A stretch of 64,000 bases of DNA from Variovorax sp. PMC12 (GCF_003019815.1 NZ_CP027773.1:5697501-5761500); one strand, 5' to 3'; shown: positions 23,016 through 31,560, counted from the stretch's first letter. Notes: generated by a model not told the origin, from the letters alone. Made by a program: numbers and translations.

Positions 23016-23860
23016 GGGGTTTTCGGTGCAGCTGTCGGGGTTGTGCCGAACTCGCTGAGTGCGCGTGCGGCATAGAACAGCAGCGAGACGGCGCGGAGGC
23101 TGTTGGCCTCCGTGCCATAGTCGAACGACTCGCCGTGGAGCACCATATGGCGATTCAACTTCGAAAAGCCTGGCGCCCTCTGCTTCTCACTGAGCATAAC
23201 GGCGTGAGGCTCCAGGAACGGCGCCAACATCGCCTGCGAGAGGGCGTTGTCGGCGATCTGATCGACATATGGTGCGACGCCTGTTCTCGTTTCGCCCCGA
23301 CCCTTCATGAAGAGGTGGTGGGTTGAGATATCCATGCACACGCCGTCGATCTGCGTGAACAGCGTAGGCACTGATACGAAGTACAGCCCCTGACGGTGGG
23401 CTTCAAACGCTTGCCTCAGGATCGCAGTGCGAGCCGGGAACTGCTGAATAAGGGCATCCTCAATGCCCGGGAGCCGTGCCCTGAAGTGCGCCAGCAACTG
23501 GTTCTCGGCCTCCTGGTGACGACCGTCTGAGTAGGCGCGTGCAATTCTGGCCGGTTCGTCAAACGCCATCTCGTCCGGGTCGAGATACCAGCCTTCGTTC
23601 GCAACGACCATCAACGCGTCGCGGTACTCGCCCGGCATCTTGTCCCAAGCCACTATCAGGTCGGCAAGCGACGGCGCCATCTTCACCCACGAGTCGCGGA
23701 GATATTCCAACTCAGGACGGAGGGTTTCGAGGGTGTTCCTTACGGCGTTCAGCAGTCCCTGAAGAGCAGCCTTGTTGGCCTGGACGGCGGCGTGGATCCT
23801 GTCGGGCACGAGCTTGTCGGGAGGTGGCTGGTTCTGGTCCATGCAGCAATTCTGCGGCAT
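23012..23860 (-). CDS. Accessory protein on the opposite strand (282 aa), possible defence moron
   Basis: The start is placed at ATG 23858-23860, with AGGTGG upstream; an internal ATG at 23840-23842 lacks one. The C-terminal part carries a pattern I associate with an uncharacterised bacterial family: VVANEGWYLDPDEM, then AHFRARLPGIEDALIQQFPA, AILRQAFEAHRQGLYFVSVP and LFTQIDGVCMDI, ending in a mostly helical region (SLLFYAARALSEFG). Members are scattered in genomes next to mobile genes. It is oriented against the virion operon and divergent from the DUF2971 gene with an 82-bp shared control region. Function unknown. Confidence 0.6.
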   Translation of the reverse strand: MPQNCCMDQNQPPPDKLVPDRIHAAVQANKAALQGLLNAVRNTLETLRPELEYLRDSWVKMAPSLADLIVAWDKMPGEYRDALMVVANEGWYLDPDEMAFDEPARIARAYSDGRHQEAENQLLAHFRARLPGIEDALIQQFPARTAILRQAFEAHRQGLYFVSVPTLFTQIDGVCMDISTHHLFMKGRGETRTGVAPYVDQIADNALSQAMLAPFLEPHAVMLSEKQRAPGFSKLNRHMVLHGESFDYGTEANSLRAVSLLFYAARALSEFGTTPTAAPKTP

Positions 23861-23942
23861 GCGAAGCCACCTAGCGAATCGGCGTGGCAAGCAGAGGCAG
23901 GCAGCGCGTACATTCAGGGCCTTCAAAAATCCTGGTGGGCCT

Positions 23943-24881
23943 ATGACAGACCAGCTACCCGCAGCCAATGCTCGCCCCGCGCCTCCGCGGAGCTTGTTCA
24001 AGTATTTTTCACCCTCCGGAACTAGATTCTTCGGTAACTGGCATGTTCGGTTCAGCCAACCGGGTGCGATGAATGACCCCTTTGAATTCAGCCCGCACGT
24101 TGCCGGTTGGGGAACGGCGGAAGAAGAGGAAGCGCAGGCAGGCAAGGTGTGGGAAGAGAGGATGGTCGAGGCCTACGCCAAGCAACGGCCTGGGTTTCGA
24201 GCCCGTGTCAGCCAAGACCAATTTCTCACGAAGCTTCGGCTATCGAAGGCAGCGGACGTCGAACAGGAGTTGAAGGCGATCCGGGGAAAGGCGTATCCCG
24301 AGATGGCGAGCGGAGTCACCGACATGGCGAATGCTGGCATCGGAGTGTTCTGCCTGACCGAAGATCCGGCCAATCTCCTGATGTGGTCGCACTACGGCGA
24401 GAGCCACACAGGCTTCGTAGTGGAATTCGACACAGCGCACGAGTTTTTTCAGAGCAAGGTCCCGCCCGCCCACGCGAACGCAGACGCGCAGGAGGCCGCG
24501 GAATTTGCCGCCGAGTATGGATTCCTTCGTCCGGTGAGCTACTCAGATTCCCGCCCCGCCGTCGTCCTCACGCAAATGAGTTTCGGAATTTTCGAGGTGA
24601 AGGGCACTTGCTGGAGCTACGAGCGTGAATGGCGCATGTTCATGCCCCTTAGCTACAGCCAAACTCAATACAGAGGACCTTATCGGTTCCCCCTGCACCT
24701 ATGGCCAATACCGAAGGCCGCGGTGCGCAGGGTCATTGGTGGCGCCAATGCCACGATGGCTGTTGTCGAGAGCATTCGTCGGCTCGCATCCGACCCAGAG
24801 GCGCAGCACATCCAGCTGCAGTCTGCGCAAGTTGATCGAGAGCACTTCAGCATGTCGTTCATCGACCTACCCGCGGCGTAA
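23943..24881 (+). CDS. DUF2971 family protein
   Basis: A 312-aa protein matching DUF2971: LFKYFSPSGTRFF, VRFSQPGAMNDPFEFSP near the N-terminus, IGVFCLTEDPANLLMWSHYG and HTGFVVEFD in the middle, and YEREWRMFMPL further on. These conserved blocks define the family, whose members are frequently found as accessory genes in prophages and defence islands; the activity is not known. ATG at 23943 with GGTGGG upstream. Divergent from the 282-aa gene and inserted between the portal and scaffold genes. Followed one base after the stop by boundary repeat D. Confidence 0.75.
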   Translation: MTDQLPAANARPAPPRSLFKYFSPSGTRFFGNWHVRFSQPGAMNDPFEFSPHVAGWGTAEEEEAQAGKVWEERMVEAYAKQRPGFRARVSQDQFLTKLRLSKAADVEQELKAIRGKAYPEMASGVTDMANAGIGVFCLTEDPANLLMWSHYGESHTGFVVEFDTAHEFFQSKVPPAHANADAQEAAEFAAEYGFLRPVSYSDSRPAVVLTQMSFGIFEVKGTCWSYEREWRMFMPLSYSQTQYRGPYRFPLHLWPIPKAAVRRVIGGANATMAVVESIRRLASDPEAQHIQLQSAQVDREHFSMSFIDLPAA

Positions 24882-24884
24882 CGC

Positions 24885-24896
24885 CCCCCTGTAGGG
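24885..24896 (+). repeat. Boundary repeat copy D (CCCCCTGTAGGG)
   Basis: Begins 4 bases after the DUF2971 stop and is followed by TTTCGTC. About 175 bp of apparently non-coding sequence separates it from the scaffold ATG, so it could serve as the control element of the capsid transcript. Confidence 0.75.
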
Positions 24897-25070
24897 TTTC
24901 GTCTTTTAAGCCTGTCTTCCCACACTGCCCCCAAGCAACCGCGCGCGAGTGCAGTTGCGAAGGTCACGACCGAAAGGGCGTGAGTCTCCATAGCAGATGG
25001 AGCAGGGCCGTTCAGGTTCTGCACCGGATTGCTGGCCCTTGCGGCCACGGCGATATGTGGCGGGACAGGC

Positions 25071-26177
25071 ATGACGACATCAACCAACGACTTTTTCCAG
25101 AACACCGAGATCAACGGCGCACTGACGCCGGAGCAGGCCGCGCAGCTCCTGGAGCTGGGCGAAACGGGCGACACCAGCACCACGCTGGACAACGGTGGCG
25201 CGCCCACGACCACCCCCGCATCCGACGCAGCCACCACGACCGTGGTGGACAAGTCCACCGAAGTGACGAACGGCGCAGCAACGACCCCGGCCGTCGCACC
25301 CGCTCCAGCACCTGCGCCCGCCGCGGCGCCTGCAGCAGCTCCCGCGACCGAGCACGATGCGTCCAACGCTGTCGTGCTCGCGAAGGATGGAAAGCACACC
25401 ATCCCCTACGAGAAGCTGGTGCAGGCCCGCGAGGGTGAGCAGCACTGGAAGGCGCAGGCCGAGACCGCGCAGCGCCAGCTCGCTGACCTGCAGGCCCAGG
25501 CACAGCAGCGTGCCGATGCCGGCCAGGCGCCCACGAAGACCGACAACCAAGTGGCCGCCGCACAGGCAGCCATCGAACAGGGTGTCGATCCGGGGATCTT
25601 CGGAGACTTCTCCGAAGAGGCGCTCGCAAAGGGCATCGGCACGCTGGTGGCCCAGCAGGTGCAGGCCCAGGTGCAAGCGCAAGTCGGAAAGGCGCTTGCG
25701 CCGATTCAGCAGCGCCAGCAGCAGACCGCCCAGGAAGCCCACTACTCGGCGATCTACGGCAAGCACCCCGACGCGGACTCCATTGTGGAGAGCGCCGAGC
25801 TGCAGGCCTGGATCGGCCAGCACCCCAGCTACATGCAGCCCACGCTGCGTGCCGTACTGGAGAAGGGTTCGACCGAGCAGGTCATCGAGCTGTTCGACAA
25901 CTTCAAGAAGGGCGGAGCCAGCGCACCCGCACCGGCGCCGGCCCCGGCCTCTGGAAAGAGTCAGACCGCCGCGACCGATCCCAAGGCGGCGGCGCAGGCC
26001 GCCATCGCAGCTGCAGCTCCGGCCGTACCCGCATCCCTCTCGGACATTCCGGGCGGTCGTGCGGACGCGCTGTCGCCGCACGAGCGCTTGGCTGCCATGG
26101 AAGGCGTCTCGATGGCGGAGGCCATGCAGGGCATGTCGCCCGAGCAGATCGAGGCGTTTCTGAACCGTCAACTGTGA
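25071..26177 (+). CDS. Scaffolding protein
   Basis: A 368-aa acidic protein, start at ATG 25071 (a frame from 25029 is open but the MTTSTND start fits families of this type). N-terminal low-complexity Thr/Ala/Pro region to ~95, then KDGKHTIPYEKLVQAREGEQ (a repeated signature of scaffolds upstream of N4-gp56 capsid proteins), a long coiled coil (WKAQAETAQRQLADLQAQAQ) and a C-terminal helical part (HERLAAMEGVSMAEAMQGMS). It should assemble the prohead and leave before packaging. Confidence 0.8.
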   Translation: MTTSTNDFFQNTEINGALTPEQAAQLLELGETGDTSTTLDNGGAPTTTPASDAATTTVVDKSTEVTNGAATTPAVAPAPAPAPAAAPAAAPATEHDASNAVVLAKDGKHTIPYEKLVQAREGEQHWKAQAETAQRQLADLQAQAQQRADAGQAPTKTDNQVAAAQAAIEQGVDPGIFGDFSEEALAKGIGTLVAQQVQAQVQAQVGKALAPIQQRQQQTAQEAHYSAIYGKHPDADSIVESAELQAWIGQHPSYMQPTLRAVLEKGSTEQVIELFDNFKKGGASAPAPAPAPASGKSQTAATDPKAAAQAAIAAAAPAVPASLSDIPGGRADALSPHERLAAMEGVSMAEAMQGMSPEQIEAFLNRQL

Positions 26178-26218
26178 GCCGCGAGGCGCACGAAGAACCA
26201 CATCACAAGGAGGTCTAG

Positions 26219-27508
26219 ATGACCGCGACCAAAACGCAGATGCAGTATGGCGACCCGAAGGCAATGATCCAGCAAGCCGCTGGTGTCTTCGCCGTCTGCC
26301 AGCAGCGCAACACCACGCTCAACCGCCTCACGGGCAAGATGCGCAAGCTCGAAGGCGCCATCGCGACGATCAAGAAGCAGTCGAGCAACCACATGCCCAT
26401 CGTGCAGGCGCAGGACCTGGGCAAGGGCAAGGGCGACGAGGTGGTCTTCAACCTCATCAACCCCAGCGGCGGCTACCCCATCATGGGCAGCGAGATTGCC
26501 CAGGGCAAGGGTGTCGGCGTGAAGCTGTCCGAAGACCGCCTGCGCGTGAACCAGGCCCGCTTCCCCATCGACATGGGCGATGTGATGAGCCAGATCCGCA
26601 GCCCTGTGGACCTGCGCCGCGTGGGCCGCCCGCTCGCGCAGCAGAAGATGAACGACTACATCGACCAGTCGATCCTCGTTCACATGGGTGGTGCCCGCGG
26701 TTTCCACGACAACATCGAATGGCGGGTTCCGGTTGAGACGCACCCCGGCTTCAAGAAGATCATGGTCAACCGCGTGAAGGCGCCGACCAAGAACCGCCAC
26801 TTCATGGCAAAGGCCGGCGGCATCGACCAACTCAAGGTCAACGCTGGCGAGGTGGACATCGCTTCGACCGACCTGCTGAAGATGGGAACCGTGGATGCCG
26901 TGCGCGCCTACATCGACCAGATCGCGCTGCCGCCGCCCCCGGTGCAGTTCGATGGTGACCAAGCCGCAACCGACAGCCCGCTGCGCGTAATGCTGCTGTC
27001 GCCAGCGCAGTACAGCGGCTTCGCGACCGACCCGGCATTCCGCAACTTCCAGGCGGCCGCCAGCGCTCGCGCTCGCCTCGCCAAGGACCACCCGCTGTTC
27101 CTCGGCGATGCCGGCCTGTGGCAAGGCATCCTGCTGGTGAAGATGCCGAAGCCAATCCGCTTCTATGCGGGTGACGTTCTGCGCTACTGCGCGGCCTACG
27201 ACTCGGAAGTGGAGACCGACGCCCTGGTGCCGGCCGCATTTGCCGACAAGTTCGCCATCGACCGAGCCATCCTGCTCGGCGGCCAGGCGCTGGCGCAGGC
27301 CTTCGCAGCTTCCGAGCACAGCGGCATGCCGTTCTTCTGGAGCGAAGAGCCCGGTGACCACGGCGACAAGCTGGAACTGCTGATCGGCGCGATCCTGGGC
27401 ATGTCGAAGATCCGCTTCGCCGTGGACCACGGCGACGAGGTGCAGTTCACCGACCACGGCGTCACGGTGCTCGATACCGCTGTGCCGATCATCAAGCCGC
27501 GCGGCTGA
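26219..27508 (+). CDS. N4-gp56 family major capsid protein
   Basis: A 429-aa protein matching the N4-gp56 capsid family: YGDPKAMIQQAAGVFAVCQ, a long NRLTGKMRKLEGAIATIKKQ segment and the HK97-like core (VDLRRVGRPLAQQKMNDYID, HFMAKAGG, PVQFDGDQ). AAGGAGG-TCTAG-ATG is the strongest ribosome site in the window, consistent with very high expression. A stable hairpin follows the stop (27515-27534). Confidence 0.9.
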   Translation: MTATKTQMQYGDPKAMIQQAAGVFAVCQQRNTTLNRLTGKMRKLEGAIATIKKQSSNHMPIVQAQDLGKGKGDEVVFNLINPSGGYPIMGSEIAQGKGVGVKLSEDRLRVNQARFPIDMGDVMSQIRSPVDLRRVGRPLAQQKMNDYIDQSILVHMGGARGFHDNIEWRVPVETHPGFKKIMVNRVKAPTKNRHFMAKAGGIDQLKVNAGEVDIASTDLLKMGTVDAVRAYIDQIALPPPPVQFDGDQAATDSPLRVMLLSPAQYSGFATDPAFRNFQAAASARARLAKDHPLFLGDAGLWQGILLVKMPKPIRFYAGDVLRYCAAYDSEVETDALVPAAFADKFAIDRAILLGGQALAQAFAASEHSGMPFFWSEEPGDHGDKLELLIGAILGMSKIRFAVDHGDEVQFTDHGVTVLDTAVPIIKPRG

Positions 27509-27514
27509 TGTCCT

Positions 27515-27534
27515 GGGCCGGGGCAACCCGGCCC
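27515..27534 (+). terminator. GNRA-loop hairpin after the capsid gene
   Basis: GGGCCGGG, loop GCAA, CCCGGCCC: an 8-bp perfect stem with a GNRA tetraloop. The tail is GTCTTCCCTC, so it is at best an attenuator or an RNase barrier that favours the capsid message over downstream genes. Confidence 0.6.
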
Positions 27535-27570
27535 GTCTTCCCTCACATCCCAAATTCATAGGAGCCTCAC

Positions 27571-28050
27571 ATGGCCACCATCAAACTCAAGGGACTGGGC
27601 ATCAACCAGTTCGGCGGCATGGCCCCCTACGGCAACGTCACCACGCTGCGCGGCACCCTCGAAACCAACGCTGCCGGCGCTGCCGTGCGCTCGAATTCGG
27701 ACGCGCCGCTCGGCGTGGGCGACAAGGTGTATCTGCAGACTCTGCCGGCGGGCTTCCGTCTGGAAGATTCGCAGGTCATTGTGTCCACCGCGCTGACTGC
27801 GGCCGTCACCGGTTCGCTCGGCTTCGAGTACATCGACGGCGTGGACAGCCCCGAGGTGCCGCAGGACGCAGCGTACTTCGGCGCCGGCCTGGTGCTCAAC
27901 GCCACGGGCCGCCTCCGCAACGCAGTCGCCAAGGCCCCGGTGACGCTCGCCAAGGAAGCGTTCCTGGTGCTGACCATCGCCGGCGCGGCCAATGCCAAGG
28001 CCGGCCGCGTGGACGTGATCGTGCACGGCGAGCGCCTGGGCGCGCAGTAA
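27571..28050 (+). CDS. Probable capsid decoration/stabilisation protein (159 aa)
   Basis: A 159-aa beta-rich protein (IKLKGLGINQFGGMAPYGNV, VYLQTLPAGFRLEDSQVIV, AFLVLTIAGAANAKAGRVDV) directly after the major capsid gene, flanked by two GNRA hairpins. TAGGAG precedes the ATG. Small decoration proteins sit in this position in other phages; there is no specific family match. Confidence 0.6.
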   Translation: MATIKLKGLGINQFGGMAPYGNVTTLRGTLETNAAGAAVRSNSDAPLGVGDKVYLQTLPAGFRLEDSQVIVSTALTAAVTGSLGFEYIDGVDSPEVPQDAAYFGAGLVLNATGRLRNAVAKAPVTLAKEAFLVLTIAGAANAKAGRVDVIVHGERLGAQ

Positions 28051-28057
28051 ACCGGAT

Positions 28058-28083
28058 GGGGGAGGGCGGCAACGCCTTCCCCC
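28058..28083 (+). terminator. Second GNRA-loop hairpin
   Basis: GGGGGAGGGCG, loop GCAA, CGCCTTCCCCC: 11 pairs with one G-U. Same loop as at 27515-27534 and again without a clear T-run, so probably attenuation or stabilisation. Confidence 0.55.
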
Positions 28084-28108
28084 GATGGCAACCCCCCGAG
28101 GACACCAC

Positions 28109-28546
28109 ATGACCACTTCGAACCCTGGCGTGCCCGTGAAGTACACCGGCCGCGAAACGCCGTTCATCGACCGCCTGTACGGCTCCAGCTTGCCCTTCAA
28201 TCCGGGCCAGACCCGTGTGGTCACCGACCTCGAACTGGCCGCCAAGCTGCTGCGCCACGAGGATGTGTTCACGCGCGGCGAGGACAGCGCGCCGGCACCC
28301 GAGCCGACGAAGCCCGAGGGCGACGACACCGCCGCTCTTCTGAAGGACGCGGACAAGAACAAGAAGGCGCTGCAGGAGACGGAGAACCGTCGCATGGATC
28401 TGGTGGAATCGCTGAACGCGATGGACAAGGACGCCCTGCAGGCGTTCGCGCTGGAGAAGTTCAGCCAGAAGGTGCCCAAGAACCTGAGCGTGGACAACAT
28501 GCGCGCGAAGGTGGTGGAGCTGCTCGACCAATTCGGCGCGCCCTGA
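28109..28546 (+). CDS. Hypothetical virion-module protein (145 aa)
   Basis: Starts at ATG 28109 with GAGG upstream. N-terminus VKYTGRETPFIDRLYGSSLP and FNPGQTRVVTDLELAAKLLR, acidic linker, then a helical C-terminus (QAFALEKFSQKVPKNLSVDN, AKVVELLDQFG) resembling a Rho-N/SAP-like helix-extended pair. Position between the decoration and adaptor genes suggests a head or connector component. Function unknown. Confidence 0.6.
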   Translation: MTTSNPGVPVKYTGRETPFIDRLYGSSLPFNPGQTRVVTDLELAAKLLRHEDVFTRGEDSAPAPEPTKPEGDDTAALLKDADKNKKALQETENRRMDLVESLNAMDKDALQAFALEKFSQKVPKNLSVDNMRAKVVELLDQFGAP

Positions 28547-28549
28547 TCC

Positions 28550-29227
28550 ATGACGCTTCAGCAGCTCATCCGCCGTTTCCGTGTGCTTGCTCGCGACACC
28601 GTTGCGCCCTACCTGTGGGCTGATGAGGACGTGCGCGACTGGTTCAACGATGCGCAGGCCCAGGCCGCGGTGCGCGCGCGGCTGCTGCTCGAAGACTCGC
28701 TTCCGGCGGTGTGCCAGATCGTGATGGAGGCTGGCCGCCACACCTACCCGCTGCACGCCAGCCTCTACGAGCTGACGAACCTGCATTTGGTGGACGCGGT
28801 GCCAGAGCCTGTGGAGCTGAAGCTGGTGTCGCGTGGCTGGCTAGACCGCGAGGCACCGGGCTGGCGTGTGGGCGAAGGGGTGCCGGCTGGAGAGCTGCGC
28901 TACGCCCTGCAAGGCGACACCACGTTGCGACTGGTGAACACGCCGACCGCGGCCGGTACGCTGTTCATCGAGGGTTACCGCCTCCCGCTCGCCACGATGA
29001 CGGCGAACGACGATGTGCCCGAGATCCACAAGGCGCACCACGAGAAGCTGATTCAGTGGCCGCTGCATCGCGCATTCAGCATCCCGGACTCGCAGGCATT
29101 CGACCCCAACCGAGCTGCGATTGCCGAGGGCGAATTCACCGCCTACTTCGGCCCCATGCCTGACGCCGACATGCGGCGCATCACCCGCGAGGACACCGAC
29201 CAGACGACGGTGGTGTACCCACTATGA
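28550..29227 (+). CDS. Phage adaptor / head-tail connector protein
   Basis: A 225-aa protein with the adaptor pattern: LIRRFRVLARDTVAPYLW, DEDVRDWFNDAQAQAAVRAR, a beta-rich middle and the C-terminal IHKAHHEKLIQWPLHRAFSI. Adaptors fit below the portal and connect it to the tail. Starts 4 bp after the previous stop. The stop overlaps the CsrA-like gene start (ATGA). Confidence 0.75.
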   Translation: MTLQQLIRRFRVLARDTVAPYLWADEDVRDWFNDAQAQAAVRARLLLEDSLPAVCQIVMEAGRHTYPLHASLYELTNLHLVDAVPEPVELKLVSRGWLDREAPGWRVGEGVPAGELRYALQGDTTLRLVNTPTAAGTLFIEGYRLPLATMTANDDVPEIHKAHHEKLIQWPLHRAFSIPDSQAFDPNRAAIAEGEFTAYFGPMPDADMRRITREDTDQTTVVYPL

Positions 29228-29460
29228 ACCAGCCCAAGAAGCTGCACATCGAATTGCGCGTGGGGGAGACCTTCACGATCAACGGCGCCACGGTCACGCT
29301 CGCCGAAAAGTCCGGCCAGCGCGCTCGCCTTGTGGTGCTGGCCGACGCCAGCGTGGCTATCGACCGACCGGGCCGCAAGGCCCAAACCCAACCCAGCGCG
29401 CAGGAGTGCGCTTCTTTGCCCATTGCGAAGGAGCACACCCATGGCAAACACGCTCTATGA
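29224..29460 (+). CDS. CsrA-like small protein (78 aa)
   Basis: Residues 7-50 align with CsrA: L.I..RVGETF.I...VTL, GQRARLVVLADASVAIDR. RVGET, a Gly-containing turn, R.RLVV and V.I.R correspond to CsrA LILTRRVGET, VRIGV and V42-H43-R44, the RNA-contact region. The usual C-terminal EEIYQRI helix is missing and replaced by a basic Gln/Ala tail. CsrA homodimers bind GGA in hairpin loops near ribosome sites. Overlaps the adaptor gene (ATGA) and the next gene by 20 bp. A GGAG-loop hairpin lies inside its 3' end (29398-29411). Homology is by eye and needs profile confirmation. Confidence 0.55.
   Translation: MNQPKKLHIELRVGETFTINGATVTLAEKSGQRARLVVLADASVAIDRPGRKAQTQPSAQECASLPIAKEHTHGKHAL
29398..29411 (+). 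promoter_or_regulatory. GGAG-tetraloop hairpin 1
   Basis: GCGCA-GGAG-TGCGC, a perfect 5-bp stem that shows GGA in the loop as a CsrA target does. It lies 30 nt upstream of the ATG at 29441; the AAGGAG ribosome site (29428-29433) gives a second GGA. The identical 14-mer occurs at 36746-36759. Confidence 0.55.
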
Positions 29461-29848
29461 CGCTGCGCGTCAGCGTTTCCTCGAAGGCCAGTTCAACTGG
29501 CTGACCGACACCATCAAGATCATCTTGGTGGACACCGGCGCGTACACGCCGCAGACGGCCATCCACCAGTATCTGTCCGACATCCCGACCTCGGCGCGCA
29601 TCGCCGGGCCGGTGACGCTGACGGCGAAGACCACTACGGGTGGCGCGGCCGACGGCGCGGACGTGACCTTCACTGCGGTGTCGGGCGCCAGCATCGAGGC
29701 CATCGTGATCTATCGCGACACCGGCACCGAGTCCACCTCGCCGCTGATCGCCTACATCGACACGGCCACCGGCCTGCCCATCACGCCCAACGGCGGCGAC
29801 ATCATCGTCACCTGGGACAACGGCACCAACAAGATCTTCAAGGTCTGA
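29441..29848 (+). CDS. Virion structural protein (135 aa)
   Basis: Starts at ATG 29441 (AAGGAG 7 nt upstream); the longer frame to 29330 overlaps the CsrA-like gene. The 135-aa product is beta-rich (LTDTIKIILVDTGAYTPQTA, PVTLTAKTTTGGAADGADVT, DIIVTWDNGTNKIFKV) and resembles small phage structural proteins of the type encoded with the tail module. Precise role unknown. Confidence 0.65.
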   Translation: MANTLYDAARQRFLEGQFNWLTDTIKIILVDTGAYTPQTAIHQYLSDIPTSARIAGPVTLTAKTTTGGAADGADVTFTAVSGASIEAIVIYRDTGTESTSPLIAYIDTATGLPITPNGGDIIVTWDNGTNKIFKV

Positions 29849-29865
29849 AGACCGGGAGCGCAGGA

Positions 29866-30201
29866 GTGCAAGACACGCAATTTGCCGCGGCCGAGCCGCA
29901 GAAGCCGGCGCCGCAGCGCGTCGGCGTGGAGGGCATCGCCCCAAAGCCCATTGAGCTCACGCCGGCGTCGCCCGTCGCTATCGACTGGCGCAAGGTCGGC
30001 GCGCTGCCGCCGTTCCAGATGTTCGTGCACGAGCTGGCACCTTGCCCGCCAAACCGCGACACCCAGCAATGGGCCATCGACTACGCGCTGCGCTACGCGG
30101 GCCAGCGTGGCAACGATGCGCTTTTGCGTGAGTACACCGACTGGCACACCGCGAAGGGCTACTGGGCCAATGAAACGCCCTTTGGCGAATTGAAGGAATA
30201 G
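29866..30201 (+). CDS. Hypothetical virion-module protein (111 aa)
   Basis: GTG start at 29866. GGGAG lies 7 nt upstream and the GTG itself overlaps a GCGCAGGAGTGC element. The product has a Pro/Ala-rich N-terminus and a helical C-terminus (RDTQQWAIDYALRYAGQRGN, DWHTAKGYWANETPFGELKE). No known family; probably a small tail or assembly component by context. Confidence 0.55.
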   Translation: MQDTQFAAAEPQKPAPQRVGVEGIAPKPIELTPASPVAIDWRKVGALPPFQMFVHELAPCPPNRDTQQWAIDYALRYAGQRGNDALLREYTDWHTAKGYWANETPFGELKE

Positions 30202-30204
30202 AAG

Positions 30205-31209
30205 ATGGGAACCGCTCGAAACAGCGTGCGAGCACGCGATGCGATCTTCGGCTCGCTGGACTCTATTGCGTTGGCGCACAACACGGTGCACAACACCATC
30301 GTCGCCTCCGGGATGCAGCAGGTGCCTGCTGCGAGCTTCGCGGGGCAGGCTGGAACCTTCGTCGCTGGCGCACCTGCTGCTGGCGAAACTGCAGTGACCT
30401 CCGCGACAGTGAGCGGCTTCAACGCGGATGGCTACAAGCTCTACAAGCACCCGTCACTGGAACTGTACCTTCAAGTTTTCTTCCGGCAGGCCCAAGTGAG
30501 TACGTCAAGCCGCCATGCGTACTGGCATTGCCGAATTGGAATGGAGCTGTTGGGTGGGGTTCTTACATCAAACAAGCTGAGCGAGAGCATTCTCAGCGCT
30601 ACCCAACAGACAACCTACCAGTGGTCGGCAAACATCGTTCCCATCACCGAGACACCGATTTCCGCGAGCTGCGGCGCAGACCATTTTTGGATTCACCATT
30701 CAAAGAGCTACCTGACGGCTTTATCCGGAAACCAGGCCACCTACCCGGACAGCGGATCGCTGTTCACCCTTGGCATCTTTCGCAGCGATGTTGCGAACAA
30801 TGTGTTCTTGGTTGCCACTTCCCCCGAAACGATAGCGAGTTCATCGGTCTATGGGGTTTCGCTGGCGGACACAAGCTTGATTGGTACGAGGTACTGGACT
30901 TGCGCTGCTGGTATTTGGGCAACCCAGTTGCAGACCAGCGCGGGGTTTGTCTTCGACCCTCAGGCGAGCACCACCAGCGAAGGCGTTCGCATTGTCCGAG
31001 CCTCGAAGATTCTCGATGGGAAGCGGCACCGCTTCAATCTTGGGTTCATGGTGCGCAATGGTGGCGTGGATGACACGCTGATTACGTTCGATCTCGATGG
31101 CGGCGGGCAGCGGGTTTTCCGAACCTGTTTCGGCTTAGGTCCATGCAGCCCGTGCTATTACCGGATGCCTGCGGATTCGTATTCCGTGCCGCTGTTGCCG
31201 TGGGGTTAA
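30205..31209 (+). CDS. Virion protein, probable tail component (334 aa)
   Basis: A 334-aa beta-rich protein with repeated Ser/Thr/Gly strands (SGFNADGYKLYKHPSLELYL, ADTSLIGTRYWTCAAGIWAT, KRHRFNLGFMVRNGGVDDTL). Codon composition is less GC-biased than the neighbours, common for receptor-facing virion proteins exchanged between phages. No specific family recognised. Confidence 0.6.
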   Translation: MGTARNSVRARDAIFGSLDSIALAHNTVHNTIVASGMQQVPAASFAGQAGTFVAGAPAAGETAVTSATVSGFNADGYKLYKHPSLELYLQVFFRQAQVSTSSRHAYWHCRIGMELLGGVLTSNKLSESILSATQQTTYQWSANIVPITETPISASCGADHFWIHHSKSYLTALSGNQATYPDSGSLFTLGIFRSDVANNVFLVATSPETIASSSVYGVSLADTSLIGTRYWTCAAGIWATQLQTSAGFVFDPQASTTSEGVRIVRASKILDGKRHRFNLGFMVRNGGVDDTLITFDLDGGGQRVFRTCFGLGPCSPCYYRMPADSYSVPLLPWG

Positions 31210-31212
31210 GCC

Positions 31213-31551
31213 ATGCCATACGTGATCGACGCGATGGAAGAAGCCCGCTTCGGGTGGAAGCGCGAATACGTGCCCTTCATGCTGCCGAGCGTGGGCGCGG
31301 GCTATCTGGCGGGCGAGGCGCCGGGCGGCACTACGACCGTCGATGGAGTGCCAAAAAGTGCAACCGTTCGCGTGCTGTATAGGCCCGCCGCAGGGACTGA
31401 TGGCGACGGTGCAGTGGTTGCCGAGGTTGTGTCTGCCGCCGATGGCACTTGGCGCGTGGATGGCCTCAATCCGGGCTTGAAATTCGATGTCGTTGGGCGC
31501 AAGAACGGGCACAACGACGTGATCGTTGCGAATGTCTCGCCGAGCACCTAG
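31213..31551 (+). CDS. Ig-like/tail-fibre accessory domain protein, copy 1 (112 aa)
   Basis: A 112-aa protein. Residues ~28-112 (GYLAGEAPGG, VDGVPKSATVRVLYRP, GTWRVDGLNPGLKFDVVGRK) match the C-terminal part of the 125-aa gene at 32224, so the two are paralogues. The fold reads like a carboxypeptidase-regulatory or Ig-like beta sandwich. Probably a decoration of the tail. Confidence 0.6.
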   Translation: MPYVIDAMEEARFGWKREYVPFMLPSVGAGYLAGEAPGGTTTVDGVPKSATVRVLYRPAAGTDGDGAVVAEVVSAADGTWRVDGLNPGLKFDVVGRKNGHNDVIVANVSPST

Positions 31552-31560
31552 GAGCCAAGC

